DNA from: Micromonospora sp. WMMD812
GTDB taxonomy: Bacteria; Actinomycetota; Actinomycetes; Mycobacteriales; Micromonosporaceae
Reading direction: 5' to 3'
Assembly (NCBI RefSeq): GCF_027497215.1
Contig: NZ_CP114904.1
Location: 620,001 to 684,000, forward strand
DNA length: 64,000 bases
A program made the translations under genes and the position numbers. Below, piece after piece: positions 52,222 to 60,671 of the stretch. How positions within the stretch are numbered: position 1 is the first letter of the stretch; every line of letters begins with the position of its first letter. The notes under the pieces were generated by a model. That model was not told where the DNA came from. It did no database searches and worked only from the letters and a program-made list of their open reading frames with translations.

Positions 52222-52784
52222 GCTCGGCTCCATGACTGCTGCTCCTTGAAATCGTGAGGACGGAAGGACGAGGGGGGAACGATCTCGGCCGGTTCCAGGG
52301 CGGCCCGCAGCCGCTGCCTGGCCCTGCCGAGCCGCATGGCGAAGGTCGACCGGCGGCAGCCGAGCACGGTGGCGGCCTGTTCCGCCGTCAAGCCGTCGAA
52401 CGCGACCAGGGCGAGGACCTCCCGGTCCTCGGGGCGCAAGGCCCGCCAGGCGCGTTGCAGGTCGATTCGCGCCGCAGCACCCGCGCTGTCGTCGGACAGT
52501 TCGCGTGCCTCCAGCGACACCAGCCGGACGTCCAGGGCCCGGCGCCTCAGCCAGCCGCGCGACTGGTTGGCCATGGTCTTGCGAGCCACCGCGAACAGCC
52601 ACGGCCGCGCGTCGTCCGGTAACTCGTCGAATCGCCGCCAGGCCGTCAGGAAGACCGTCGAGACGACGTCCTCCGCCTCGGCGGCCGGGACCCTCCGCTC
52701 GACGAAGCGCAGCAGGTCGGCGTAGGTCTCGGCGTGCAGAGCGCGGAACCGCTCCTCCCGGGCCCCCACGTCAGCGCCGCTCAT
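52218..52784 (-). CDS. ECF sigma factor
   Basis: A 188-residue ECF sigma factor: region 2 (AEDVVSTVFLTAWRRFDELP) and region 4 (LTAEQAATVLGCRRSTFAMR). Its organisation (short, coupled by overlap to a single-pass membrane protein) matches the 35123 sigma gene. ATG 52784. A second, separate ECF41-like region lies behind it on the same strand but is decayed. Confidence 0.92.
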   Translation of the reverse strand: MSGADVGAREERFRALHAETYADLLRFVERRVPAAEAEDVVSTVFLTAWRRFDELPDDARPWLFAVARKTMANQSRGWLRRRALDVRLVSLEARELSDDSAGAAARIDLQRAWRALRPEDREVLALVAFDGLTAEQAATVLGCRRSTFAMRLGRARQRLRAALEPAEIVPPSSFRPHDFKEQQSWSRA

Positions 52785-52956
52785 CTGGGTTCTTCTAGGT
52801 TGTCCATGCCCCCTACCTGTCCAGCCCAGCGGCAACTGTCACACCCGGATCCGCGGGCTGCCACCACCGGGGCCGAAAGGTCGGCCTTCTCATTCCCGTA
52901 CGGCTGCCAGCGCCCGGCTGAAAATGCCTGTCCTGGGCAAAGAGTTGTCGCAGGAG

Positions 52957-53425
52957 TCACCGTTCGAACAGCCGGATTCTTCCTCGCGGGGTGGCGTCAA
53001 TTGGACGGAACCCGGCGAGCCTGGCCGGGTTGAGCACGAGCAACACTCGTACGATCCCCTCGGGGGAGGCATCGATCGCGCCCAGCGCAACGACCGATTC
53101 CGCCCGGCGGACGAGGACGGCCTCCTGCCCGTTGGAATCGACGACGTCCAGCGAGATGTCCTGGCCGTACTTCGTCATGAGGCCGCGGAGGTAGCGAGCT
53201 GGCCGAGGGCACCGGAGCGTGCGGCGGCGAGGAAGGCGTGGAGCAGCCGGCCGTGGTCGGCCGGCGTGACCGGCGCGTGCCGCGAGCGCTTCACCCTCCT
53301 CGACCCGGCTCACCGGGTCGGCCGCGGTCTGGACGGGCTCCGGCAGCCACGGGCCGACGTAGGACTCGCGTCGGGCGCGAGCCGAGGTCGCCGCGTTCAG
53401 GCTGAGCCTGGTTGTCGTGGTGACG
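52957..53425 (-). pseudogene. decayed ECF41 sigma factor, C-terminal copy
   Basis: The minus-strand frame that ends at the stop 52957 carries clear ECF41 pieces: the end of region 2 (LVTTTTRLSLNAATSARARR) and WLPEP in GPWLPEPV. After a run that matches nothing, probably an internal deletion of region 4, a SnoaL-like C-terminal part follows with NPARL near the end (the family's NPDKL). Region 4 and the N-terminus are missing, so it cannot work as a sigma factor. Confidence 0.7.
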
Positions 53426-53499
53426 AGGCCGTCACATCCCGTACCGCGATCCGGTCCGTCTGCTGCCACCGCAGCCGCGTACCGCCTGGGCAAGGCGTG

Positions 53500-54030
53500 T
53501 CACGGCGGCGGCGCGCCGGTCAGCGCGGTCCCGGGGCCCGGCCGGCGTCGGCAGCGGGCGGGGCCGCCGCAGGTCGTCTCCGGCCCGCCCAGGACGCAGC
53601 GGTAGGACGGCGACGGCGTTGTCCGGCGGGACTGGAGCACGAGGTCCACCCACTCGGCGGCCGTCATCGATTCGAAGACGGTGAGCAGGGCAAGGCCGAC
53701 GGGGTCGACGTGACCGTCCAGGTGGCTCCCCGTCCTATCCAGGGCGCCGCCACCGATGGGCTCCGCACCCAGGCCGTCGGGTCGCACCCCGAGAGCGTCG
53801 AGGCAGGTGCGCGCGACGGTACGGACGAGCCAACCGAGGTGGTTGTCGATCCGCGCCGGGTGATCGCCGTTCACCGTGTACCAGCGCACGTAGGTCCGCC
53901 GCACCGCGTCCTCGGCGTCCGCGGCGCATCCGAGCAGGTGCAGCGCGATGGTGCGGAGGAGAAGTCGTTCGAAGACGACCGGATTCCCGGTGTTCGCGGG
54001 CGGCCCCAACGGTGGCAGTTCGTCACTCAC
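53500..54030 (-). pseudogene. truncated ECF41-like sigma factor, N-terminal copy
   Basis: From about GTG 54030 the frame encodes an ECF41-like region 2 (LLGCAADAEDAVRRTYVRW; NHLGWLVRTVARTCLDAL) and the beginning of region 4 (GLALLTVFESMTAAEWVDLV). It then loses all similarity after LVLQ, ending in low-complexity Pro/Arg sequence at 53500. Divergence of conserved residues (for example Q-E-T changed to R-R-T) adds to the picture of decay. It lies in tandem with the other remnant. Confidence 0.65.
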
Positions 54031-54303
54031 GGGTGGGAGAGGAGTCCACGAGCCCGAGCGCGGGGGGGATTCGGACAATGAGGGCCACGGCGGTTCTCCT
54101 TGCGCTGGTCGTTGCTCGTTCCCAGATAGGACCGCACAGCTCCGCTGTTCGTGACAGGCCGCCGGCGCCGGCCCGGGTGTCACGAATCCGCAGCTCACCT
54201 GGTCCTTGATGGTGCGACTCCCCAGGGGCTGGCCACCCCTCGAATCGTCTCGACCTCCCGCCCCGCCGACGTGAGGTCCGGAACCATCGGAAGGCGGCCC
54301 ACC

Positions 54304-54468
54304 ATGACCGACACCGGGCGACAGCAGCCACGCGCACTCGACCAGATTCCCGACCGCGACCCCGAGGAAACCGCCGAGTGGGCCGCCTCACTCGACGCCG
54401 TCACCGCGGCACCCAGGCTGCACCGCTGGTGGCCGGTCAGCGGCCCACCTCGGCGAGGGCCTGCATGA
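54304..54468 (+). pseudogene. aceE: 5' fragment of aceE-like pyruvate dehydrogenase E1 gene
   Basis: From ATG 54304 (behind GGAAGGCGG) the frame reads ALDQIPDRDPEETAEWAAS and LDAVTAA, the start of the homodimeric pyruvate dehydrogenase E1 family, which begins with a D-x-DPEET-x-EW-x-x-SLD motif. Similarity stops after about 33 codons; the rest of the roughly 900-residue enzyme is absent and the frame runs into the convergent hydrolase gene. It is a relic of a duplicated or relocated E1 gene; the complete gene would be elsewhere. Confidence 0.6.
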
Positions 54469-55162
54469 TGACGTCGGTGACGAGCTGCGGGTTGCTGACC
54501 ATGATGACGTGGGAGCCGTCGGCCTCGGTGATGGTGGCCTTCGCGCGCTGCGCCATGGAGCGCAGGGCGTCGGTGCCGGCGGCCTTGTCGCCGGTCGGAA
54601 CGATCGACCAGACCGGCAGCTTCTTCCAGGCCGGCGGGCCGGACTTCTCCGAGAACCCGAGCGAGGAGAAGGGGCGTTGGGTGGCGGCCATGACGGCGGC
54701 CTCCTTCTCCGGGACGTCGCCGGCGAACGCGTCGTGGAACTTGGCGGGGTCGATGCTGAACTCGACCTGGGTGCCCTGCGCCGTCGGGTACTGCAACTCC
54801 TTCAGCGCGGAGACCAGGACGCTGTCCTTGGAGTCTTTCTCGACGTCCATGAGGCTCTCGCCCTCGTCCGGGGCGAAACCGGCGACGTAGACCAGCCCGA
54901 CAGCGCTGTCGACCTGAGCGGCGGCGTTGGTGATGACCGCCCCGCCGTAGGAGTGACCGACGACGAGGAGCCGACCGGGTAGTTGCTTGAGCGCGCTGGC
55001 CACGTACGCGGCGTCCTCGGAGAGGCCCCGCAGCGGGTTGGCGACGGCGGTCACCGGCACGCCGCCGGCCTGCAGGCGGCCGACCACCCCGTTCCAGCTC
55101 GAGCTGTCGGCGAAGCCCCCGTGCACCAGGGCCACGGTGACGCCACCGGGCATGTCGCTCAT
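54437..55162 (-). CDS. alpha/beta hydrolase (EstC/salicylate-esterase-like)
   Basis: A 241-residue alpha/beta hydrolase. HGG at residues 14-16, GHSYGG with Ser71, and a late ADGSHVIMVSNP supplying the catalytic His. It resembles EstC-like esterases (methylesterase/salicylate-binding-protein type) common in actinobacteria. ATG 55162. Its 3' end overlaps the convergent aceE fragment by 32 bases. Confidence 0.93.
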   Translation of the reverse strand: MSDMPGGVTVALVHGGFADSSSWNGVVGRLQAGGVPVTAVANPLRGLSEDAAYVASALKQLPGRLLVVGHSYGGAVITNAAAQVDSAVGLVYVAGFAPDEGESLMDVEKDSKDSVLVSALKELQYPTAQGTQVEFSIDPAKFHDAFAGDVPEKEAAVMAATQRPFSSLGFSEKSGPPAWKKLPVWSIVPTGDKAAGTDALRSMAQRAKATITEADGSHVIMVSNPQLVTDVIMQALAEVGR

Positions 55163-55281
55163 CGGATCCCCCGTCAGGTGTGGGCCGTCGTCGCGGCCGT
55201 CGGGGCCAAACTAGTTGTCTGGCCCCGACGGAGACGGGAGATCCGCGAAATGGAGGCGTCGGACAGCGCCGGGGGACCGGC

Positions 55282-56037
55282 TCAGAGCCAGGGTGGGGGA
55301 CCTTCGAAGCCGAGGGCGTGCACGTCGAACAGGACCGCCGCCTCCACGCCCAGCGCCGGCCCGCCCTGCCGGGCCGCCCAGGTGAGGAACGGGCCCGGTT
55401 CGGGGCCGGCCACGCCGAGGCCCTTCGTGTACTCGGCGTGCGCGGCCAGCGAGGCGATGCCCCGCTGCAACGGCTCGCCGGTGACGTCCACACCGTGCGT
55501 GGGGCGCTCGGCGCCGGCGAAGCAGACGTAGCGTACGCCGCCCCAGGGCGGCAGCCCCTCGTCCACCAACTCCGGGAAGATCCACCGGTTACCCGCGTCG
55601 CGGGCGGCGTCCAGCGCGGCCAGCCCCACCGCCCGGTGGTCGGCCTGGTTGGTGAGCCCGCCCACCATGCGGATGGTGAAGGCGCCCGAGACGATGACGT
55701 CGGGCCGGTGGCGGCGGATCGCCCGCACGATGTCGCGGCGCAGGTCGGGCCCGTACTCGACGACCCCGTCCCGGTGATCGAGGAACTCCACGACGTCGAC
55801 GCCGACCTCCCGGCCCGCGGCGCGCTGCTCCTCCTCGCGCAACGGCGCGGCCTGGTCGGGGTGCACGGAGTCGATCCCCGCCTCGCCCCGGGTGGCCAGC
55901 AGGTAGGCGACCTGCTTGCCCTGCGCGGTCCACCGGGCGATCGCCGAGGCCGCGCCGTACTCGATGTCGTCCGGGTGTGCGACCACCGCGAGGCAGCGCT
56001 CCCAGTCCTCCGGCAGTGCGGGCAGAAGCTCATCCAC
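55282..56037 (-). CDS. PIG-L/LmbE family deacetylase
   Basis: A 251-residue zinc-dependent deacetylase. AHPDD (residues 20-24) binds zinc with the later His in ADHRAVGLAALDA. Members remove acetyl from GlcNAc-containing compounds, including mycothiol precursors and their conjugates (MshB, Mca), or antibiotic intermediates. Length and motif fit but lack of neighbours leaves the substrate open. GTG 56037 is chosen; GTG 56046 is possible. It is divergent from a HSL-type esterase. Confidence 0.9.
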   Translation of the reverse strand: MDELLPALPEDWERCLAVVAHPDDIEYGAASAIARWTAQGKQVAYLLATRGEAGIDSVHPDQAAPLREEEQRAAGREVGVDVVEFLDHRDGVVEYGPDLRRDIVRAIRRHRPDVIVSGAFTIRMVGGLTNQADHRAVGLAALDAARDAGNRWIFPELVDEGLPPWGGVRYVCFAGAERPTHGVDVTGEPLQRGIASLAAHAEYTKGLGVAGPEPGPFLTWAARQGGPALGVEAAVLFDVHALGFEGPPPWL

Positions 56038-56122
56038 GGTCCACACCGTAGTCGCCCGCCGGCCGATCCGGCACCGCCGTACCGGCCACATCGAACGTCG
56101 GCGAGCAGGGAACAATGGGCGG

Positions 56123-57022
56123 GTGGACCCCAGTCGACTCCATCCACAGGCGCGGGCGGCGATGCAGGTCCAGCAGCGTGTCCCGCTCACCCGGGCGACC
56201 CTCCCGGCGGCACGGCTCAGCATGGTCCGGGCGACCCCGTCCGAGGTGGGCAGTGGAGCGGCGATCCGGTCCGTCGTCACCGTCGACGCCGGCGGCGTGC
56301 CCGCCCGCCTCTACCGCGACGCCGCTCACGACGCGATGCCGGTGGTCCTCTACGCCCACGGCGGGGGCTGGGTGATGGGCGGCGTGGACACCCACGACGG
56401 TCTGTGCCGGCACCTGGCGGCCGCCTCCGGCTGGGCCGTGCTCTCCGTCGACTACCGGCTCGCCCCCGAACACCCGTACCCGGCCGCCGTGGACGACATG
56501 GCGCGCGCGCTCACCTGGCTTCGCGGGCCCGACGCGGCGCGGCACGGCCTCGACCCGGGCCGGACAGCCGTGGCCGGCGACTCCGTGGGAGGGCACCTCG
56601 CGGCGGTGACCGCCCGGCGCGCCCGGGACGCGGGGATCGGCCTTGCGGGTCAGCTCCTCATCTGCCCGGTCATCGACCCGGCGGCCGAATACCCGGCCCT
56701 GGACGAGTACGGCCTGGACCGGGAGGAGATGGGGTTCTTCTGGGACGCGTTCGCCCCGCCCGGCGTGGACCGGACCCAGCCGGATCTGGACCCACTGCGG
56801 GCCGACCTCACCGGCCTGCCCCCCGCCGTGGTCATCACCGCCGAGCTCGACCTGTTGTCCGCCGAGGGTGAACGCTACGCGGCCGGGCTGCTGGCGGCCG
56901 GCGTTCCCGTCACCGCGACCCGCTACCAGGGGCTCATCCACAACTTCCCCCGCAAACTGGCCCTGTTCGACGCCGCCCATCTCGCCCTGGCGCAGTTGGC
57001 CGCCGCGCTGCGCCGTTGGTGA
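56123..57022 (+). CDS. hormone-sensitive-lipase-type alpha/beta hydrolase
   Basis: A 299-residue esterase of the HSL family. HGGGW (residues 79-83) forms the oxyanion hole; GDSVGG holds Ser154; Asp in AELDLL and His in LIHNF complete the triad. GTG 56123. Likely acts on short acyl esters; physiological substrate unknown. Confidence 0.93.
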   Translation: MDPSRLHPQARAAMQVQQRVPLTRATLPAARLSMVRATPSEVGSGAAIRSVVTVDAGGVPARLYRDAAHDAMPVVLYAHGGGWVMGGVDTHDGLCRHLAAASGWAVLSVDYRLAPEHPYPAAVDDMARALTWLRGPDAARHGLDPGRTAVAGDSVGGHLAAVTARRARDAGIGLAGQLLICPVIDPAAEYPALDEYGLDREEMGFFWDAFAPPGVDRTQPDLDPLRADLTGLPPAVVITAELDLLSAEGERYAAGLLAAGVPVTATRYQGLIHNFPRKLALFDAAHLALAQLAAALRRW

Positions 57023-57146
57023 ACCGGCGGGCGGCAGGGGCGTTACCGTCATGCCGCCACCGCGCGCGGAGTTGGCAAGCGCCGCGTCGGTCGGGGCGGA
57101 GATCGGCGGGGGGAGGGGATGCGCTCGGCTAGTAACGTCTCGGCGC

Positions 57147-58070
57147 ATGAGGATTCTTGTGGTGGGGGCGGGCGCGACCGGTGGCTACTTCGGCGCCCAA
57201 CTCCAGCAGGCCGGCCGGGACGTCACCTTCCTCGTCCGGCCCAAGCGTGCCGATGTGCTCCGCGAGCGCGGCCTGCGGATCACCGGCCTGGGGACGGCGA
57301 CCGTGCTCGCGCCGCGGCTCGTCACCGCCGCCGGCATCGACGGGCACTACGATGTCGTTCTCGTCTCGGTGAAGGCCACCGCGCTGCCGGCGGCGATCGA
57401 CGACGTCGCCGCCGCGGTCGGCCCGCGTACGACGGTGATCCCGTTCCTGAACGGCCTGGCGCACCTGGACGCGCTGAACGAGCGCTTCGGCGCGGACGCC
57501 GTGCTGGGCGGCGTGGTCCGCGTGCTGACCACGCTCGACGCCGAGGGTGACATCGTCCGGCTGGGCTCCCTGGCCGAGATCGTCGTCGGTGAACAGCGGG
57601 GCGGCACGTCGCCGCGCCTCGCGCAGGTCGCCGAGGTGCTGTCCGGCGCGGGCTTCGACTTCTCCCTCGCACCGGACATCCGCAGCGCCATGTGGCACAA
57701 GTGGGTCTTCATCAGCACAGTCGGCGCCCTCAACACCCTCGTGCGGGGTTCCGTGGGTGACGCCGTGGCAGTCCCCGAAGGCGACCGCCTCGGCGCGCAG
57801 ATCGCCGCCGAGGCGGCGGCCGTGGCCGCGGCGAGCGGGTACCCGGTGCCGAAGCAGACCCTCGACAACGTCCAGGCCTTCGTGACGCGTCCCGGCTCGG
57901 CCGACACCGCCTCGCTGTACCGCGACCTGATCGCCGGGCAGCCGACCGAGGCCGAGCACATCTTCGGCGACCTCATCGCGCGGGCCCGCACGCTCGGCGT
58001 GCGAACTCCGCTGCTGGACGCCGCGACGGTGGCGCTGCGCGTACACGAGAAGCGAATCGGCGGCGAATAG
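57147..58070 (+). CDS. panE: 2-dehydropantoate 2-reductase family protein
   Basis: A 307-residue protein of the PanE/ApbA family: GAGATGGYFG (residues 7-16) binds NADPH, KATALP holds the catalytic-site Lys, and the C-terminal all-helical domain carries SAMWHKWVFI and the conserved SLYRD. PanE makes pantoate for coenzyme A. Many actinobacteria have several paralogues, so the pathway role is only likely. ATG 57147. It follows the HSL esterase by 124 bases on the same strand. Confidence 0.9.
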   Translation: MRILVVGAGATGGYFGAQLQQAGRDVTFLVRPKRADVLRERGLRITGLGTATVLAPRLVTAAGIDGHYDVVLVSVKATALPAAIDDVAAAVGPRTTVIPFLNGLAHLDALNERFGADAVLGGVVRVLTTLDAEGDIVRLGSLAEIVVGEQRGGTSPRLAQVAEVLSGAGFDFSLAPDIRSAMWHKWVFISTVGALNTLVRGSVGDAVAVPEGDRLGAQIAAEAAAVAAASGYPVPKQTLDNVQAFVTRPGSADTASLYRDLIAGQPTEAEHIFGDLIARARTLGVRTPLLDAATVALRVHEKRIGGE

Positions 58071-58172
58071 GGTGCCGTCGCCCGGGCCGACCCGGTCCCG
58101 GGCCCGGTCGTTCCCCGCCCTTCGCCCGACCGACCTCCGCGGGACCCGGGCCGCCGGTGTCACGATTGACCG

Positions 58173-58640
58173 GTGGAGGAGGAGCGGCGTCGAGCCGCCG
58201 TCGAGAGAGCGAGAAGTCGGCTCAGCGCCGGCGACGACCTGGACACCGTCCTGGCCACGCTGCGGGCCACCGGACTGAGCGACCTCCAGTGCGTTCACGC
58301 CGTACATGACCTGCTGGACGTCAGCCTGGGCAGAGCACGAGCCCTGGTGCACCTCAGCCCTGCCGTCGCGGGCGACCGCGACGGGAACGACGCGGGACCG
58401 GAAAGCCTCGTCGGTGCGCTTGACGAGGTCAACAGGATCGCCGCACTCCAAGGTGGAGGACCAGTTGACGGCCCTGTCGGCGACTCGGCCCAGCGACTCG
58501 GCGACTTTCGCGCAGCGTTGGCCCTCGCGCTGGGGATGGTCGTCACGGAACGCGATCCGGCCGGCCGCGCCGTGCTCGTCGTCCCCACCGACGGCGAGAT
58601 CCTCGACGAGGTGCGCCGACTGCGAGGGCTGTGCTCCTAG
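58173..58640 (+). CDS. small protein with an L7/L12-like helical segment
   Basis: A 155-residue protein with no named family. Residues 15-65 (AGDDLDTVLATLRATGLSD, CVHAVHDLLDVSLGRARALV) resemble the helix-turn-helix of ribosomal L7/L12 C-terminal domains, a pattern seen in small actinobacterial proteins of unknown role. The C-terminal 60 residues are a separate mixed region. GTG 58173 is the likely start. Confidence 0.6.
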   Translation: MEEERRRAAVERARSRLSAGDDLDTVLATLRATGLSDLQCVHAVHDLLDVSLGRARALVHLSPAVAGDRDGNDAGPESLVGALDEVNRIAALQGGGPVDGPVGDSAQRLGDFRAALALALGMVVTERDPAGRAVLVVPTDGEILDEVRRLRGLCS

Positions 58641-58695
58641 CTGAGCGACGAACCGCGCAGACGGGGGTGCCGGGGACAGGCGACGCCGAGGATGG

Positions 58696-59424
58696 TCAGC
58701 GTCGATCGTCGGGGAAGGCCGCGCGTGGATCGAGGAGCTGACCTTGTGCGTACGACTCGTCGAACGCGGCCGGGCCGAGCGCCTGGACAGCTGCCTCGCG
58801 CGCCCTGGCGAGGTCGGCCGCGTCGTCGGGGTCGGGCACCTGGCCGAGCGACGCGAACGCGGCCTCCACGACGCCGATCATCCGCGCCGCCCGGGAGTGA
58901 TCATTCTCGGCCGAGGCGAGCGCGGCGTCCGCCACGCAGACGTACGGCACGAAGTCGGCCCAGCCGTTGCGGAACACCCGCTCGCGGCTCTCGGCGAACA
59001 GGGTCCGCGCCGCGTCGAGATTGCCCAGCCCCAGCTCACAGAACGCCAGGTTGTGACACTCCGAGTTGACCGTCGCGGGCCGGTCGAGCGCCTCGTTGAG
59101 CGCGATGCTCTCCCGGTACAGCTCCCGAGCGCGGAGCAGGTCGCCGGACATGCGCGCCACGGCGGCGAGCACGTGCCTCGGCCGTTCCTCGAGGCTCCGG
59201 TCCCCGGAGCGCACCGCGACCGCGAGGGCCTCCCGGGCCCGGGCCTCTCCGCCCGGCAGGTCACCGCCGCGGATGGCGACGCGGGCCAGGCTGTAGCGGG
59301 CCTCCACCTCGCCCGCCGGGTCGCCGGCCGCCTGGGCCCGCTCGATCTCGGCCTCGCTCATGCGCACCACGGCGTCGGTCTCACCGCGTCGGAAGGCCGA
59401 GCGCACGTTCTCACTGAAGGTCAT
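58696..59424 (-). CDS. TPR-repeat protein resembling a regulator's C-terminal domain
   Basis: A 242-residue, all-helical protein with TPR-like repeats (SLARVAIRGGDLPGGEARAR, ECHNLAFCELGLGNLDAART). The end (AARMIGVVEAAFASLGQ, ARAREAAVQALGPAAFDES) matches the C-terminal end of AfsR/LAL-type regulators. It lacks a DNA-binding or ATPase domain, so it is either a free TPR partner or a detached regulator end. ATG 59424. Confidence 0.75.
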   Translation of the reverse strand: MTFSENVRSAFRRGETDAVVRMSEAEIERAQAAGDPAGEVEARYSLARVAIRGGDLPGGEARAREALAVAVRSGDRSLEERPRHVLAAVARMSGDLLRARELYRESIALNEALDRPATVNSECHNLAFCELGLGNLDAARTLFAESRERVFRNGWADFVPYVCVADAALASAENDHSRAARMIGVVEAAFASLGQVPDPDDAADLARAREAAVQALGPAAFDESYAQGQLLDPRAAFPDDRR

Positions 59425-59525
59425 GAGTCCTCTCCCCGCAGGTGTGTCACGGTGTGGTCAGGCAGGTCCGCCCGGGTGGCGAGGCGTCCGGCCGCCACCT
59501 CGACACCCGAGCCGCGCCGCGTCCG

Positions 59526-60302
59526 TCACCGTGCGGTGAAAACGGTCCAATTCTCCACGAGGCGGAAGCCCATCGACTCGTAGAGCGGCCGTCCCATCGC
59601 GCTGGCGTGCAGGTAGGCCGCGTCCGCACCGGCTGCGACGCCGTCGCACAGCACGGTCTCGGTGATCGCCCGGCCCAGGCCACGACCCCGTGCGGAGGGA
59701 ACGACGGCGATGTTGAACACACCGACCACGCCGGCGGTGTGTATCCCGAGCCCGGTGCCGGTGGTCCGGCCGGACTCCTCGGCCAGGTAGCCGGTGACCG
59801 GGCCGGCGTCGAGCACGCCGCCGCCCATCAAGGGGCCGAAGGCGTCCTCGGGAGCCTCGAAGCCCTGGGTGAGGGCCTCGGTGTAGAGGTCGCTCTCGCC
59901 CGCGTCGACCTGACGCACCAGCTTCCGCTGTGCCGCACCCGCCCCGTACCGGATGTCGCCCGCGGTGCACGCCAGTAGCGGCAGATCACTGCGTTCGAGC
60001 AGCCCGTGCCGGGCGGCGAGGCCGGCCACCTCGTCGCCCGCGTCGCCGCGAACCATGATCGACCAGTGCGCGGCCTGCCGGCCGACCTCGCCCGCCATCT
60101 CGTCGAGCGACCCGAGATCCGGTTCCCGTGCCGTGTCGTAGGCCGCGTTCAGCGTGGCGATGCGGGCGTGGGTCACCGCCCCGCGGGCGGTGCCCCGCTC
60201 GGCGTACCAGCCCTTCGGGGTCACCCGGCAGAGCAGTTCGATGGCGTCGAAGTACGCCGCCGCCATCCGATCGGCGGTGGTGGTCACTGCCGTCCCCCTC
60301 AT
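59526..60302 (-). CDS. GNAT-family acetyltransferase
   Basis: A 258-residue protein with a C-terminal GNAT fold: VVPSARGRGLGRAITETVL is motif A and SMGFRLVENW motif B. The N-terminal half is helical and may recognise the substrate or be a degenerate second GNAT domain. ATG 60302. Substrate unknown. Confidence 0.88.
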   Translation of the reverse strand: MRGTAVTTTADRMAAAYFDAIELLCRVTPKGWYAERGTARGAVTHARIATLNAAYDTAREPDLGSLDEMAGEVGRQAAHWSIMVRGDAGDEVAGLAARHGLLERSDLPLLACTAGDIRYGAGAAQRKLVRQVDAGESDLYTEALTQGFEAPEDAFGPLMGGGVLDAGPVTGYLAEESGRTTGTGLGIHTAGVVGVFNIAVVPSARGRGLGRAITETVLCDGVAAGADAAYLHASAMGRPLYESMGFRLVENWTVFTAR

Positions 60303-60671
60303 GTCTCGTAGCCAGCGGCACCCTAGCCGGGGCGAGTTGACAGACTCTTACCGCTTCTCGCCGTCGAGGCGTCGCCCACACAACGGAGGGTGGCCGCCCT
60401 GCCTGATCCACGGCCAGCCCAACCGCCAGCGCAAACTCCGCCACCCGCTCGATGGCGGGCCCTACCCGCGCGACCCCGCTCGCCGAGGCGGCCGCGCGGC
60501 ACCGTCCGTAGATCTGAGATCTCCGATCCGGCCGGCCACCTAGTAGCATGCGGCGGACGACGGGCGGCAGCCGGAGCACGGCTCTGGTGCGACTCGGCGG
60601 GCAGCACCGCCGGGTCGGCGGCCGCGGCGCCGGTCAGGCCGGGGCCGGAGTGAGAGAGGAACCTGCTCGGC
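60303..60671. other. gene-free spacer of 369 bases
   Basis: Divergent promoter region of the acetyltransferase and DUF2637 genes. One minus-strand stretch near 60400-60460 reads IERVAEFALAVGLAVDQAGR and could be a relic of a regulator's N-terminus, but it is not convincing. The tandem AGATCT-G-AGATCT near 60513-60525 is the only repeat seen. Confidence 0.5.

Noticed and set aside
52837..52843. TGTCACA near the decayed ECF41 region
   Set aside because: The -10 position reads GCCA and no gene follows in the right orientation.
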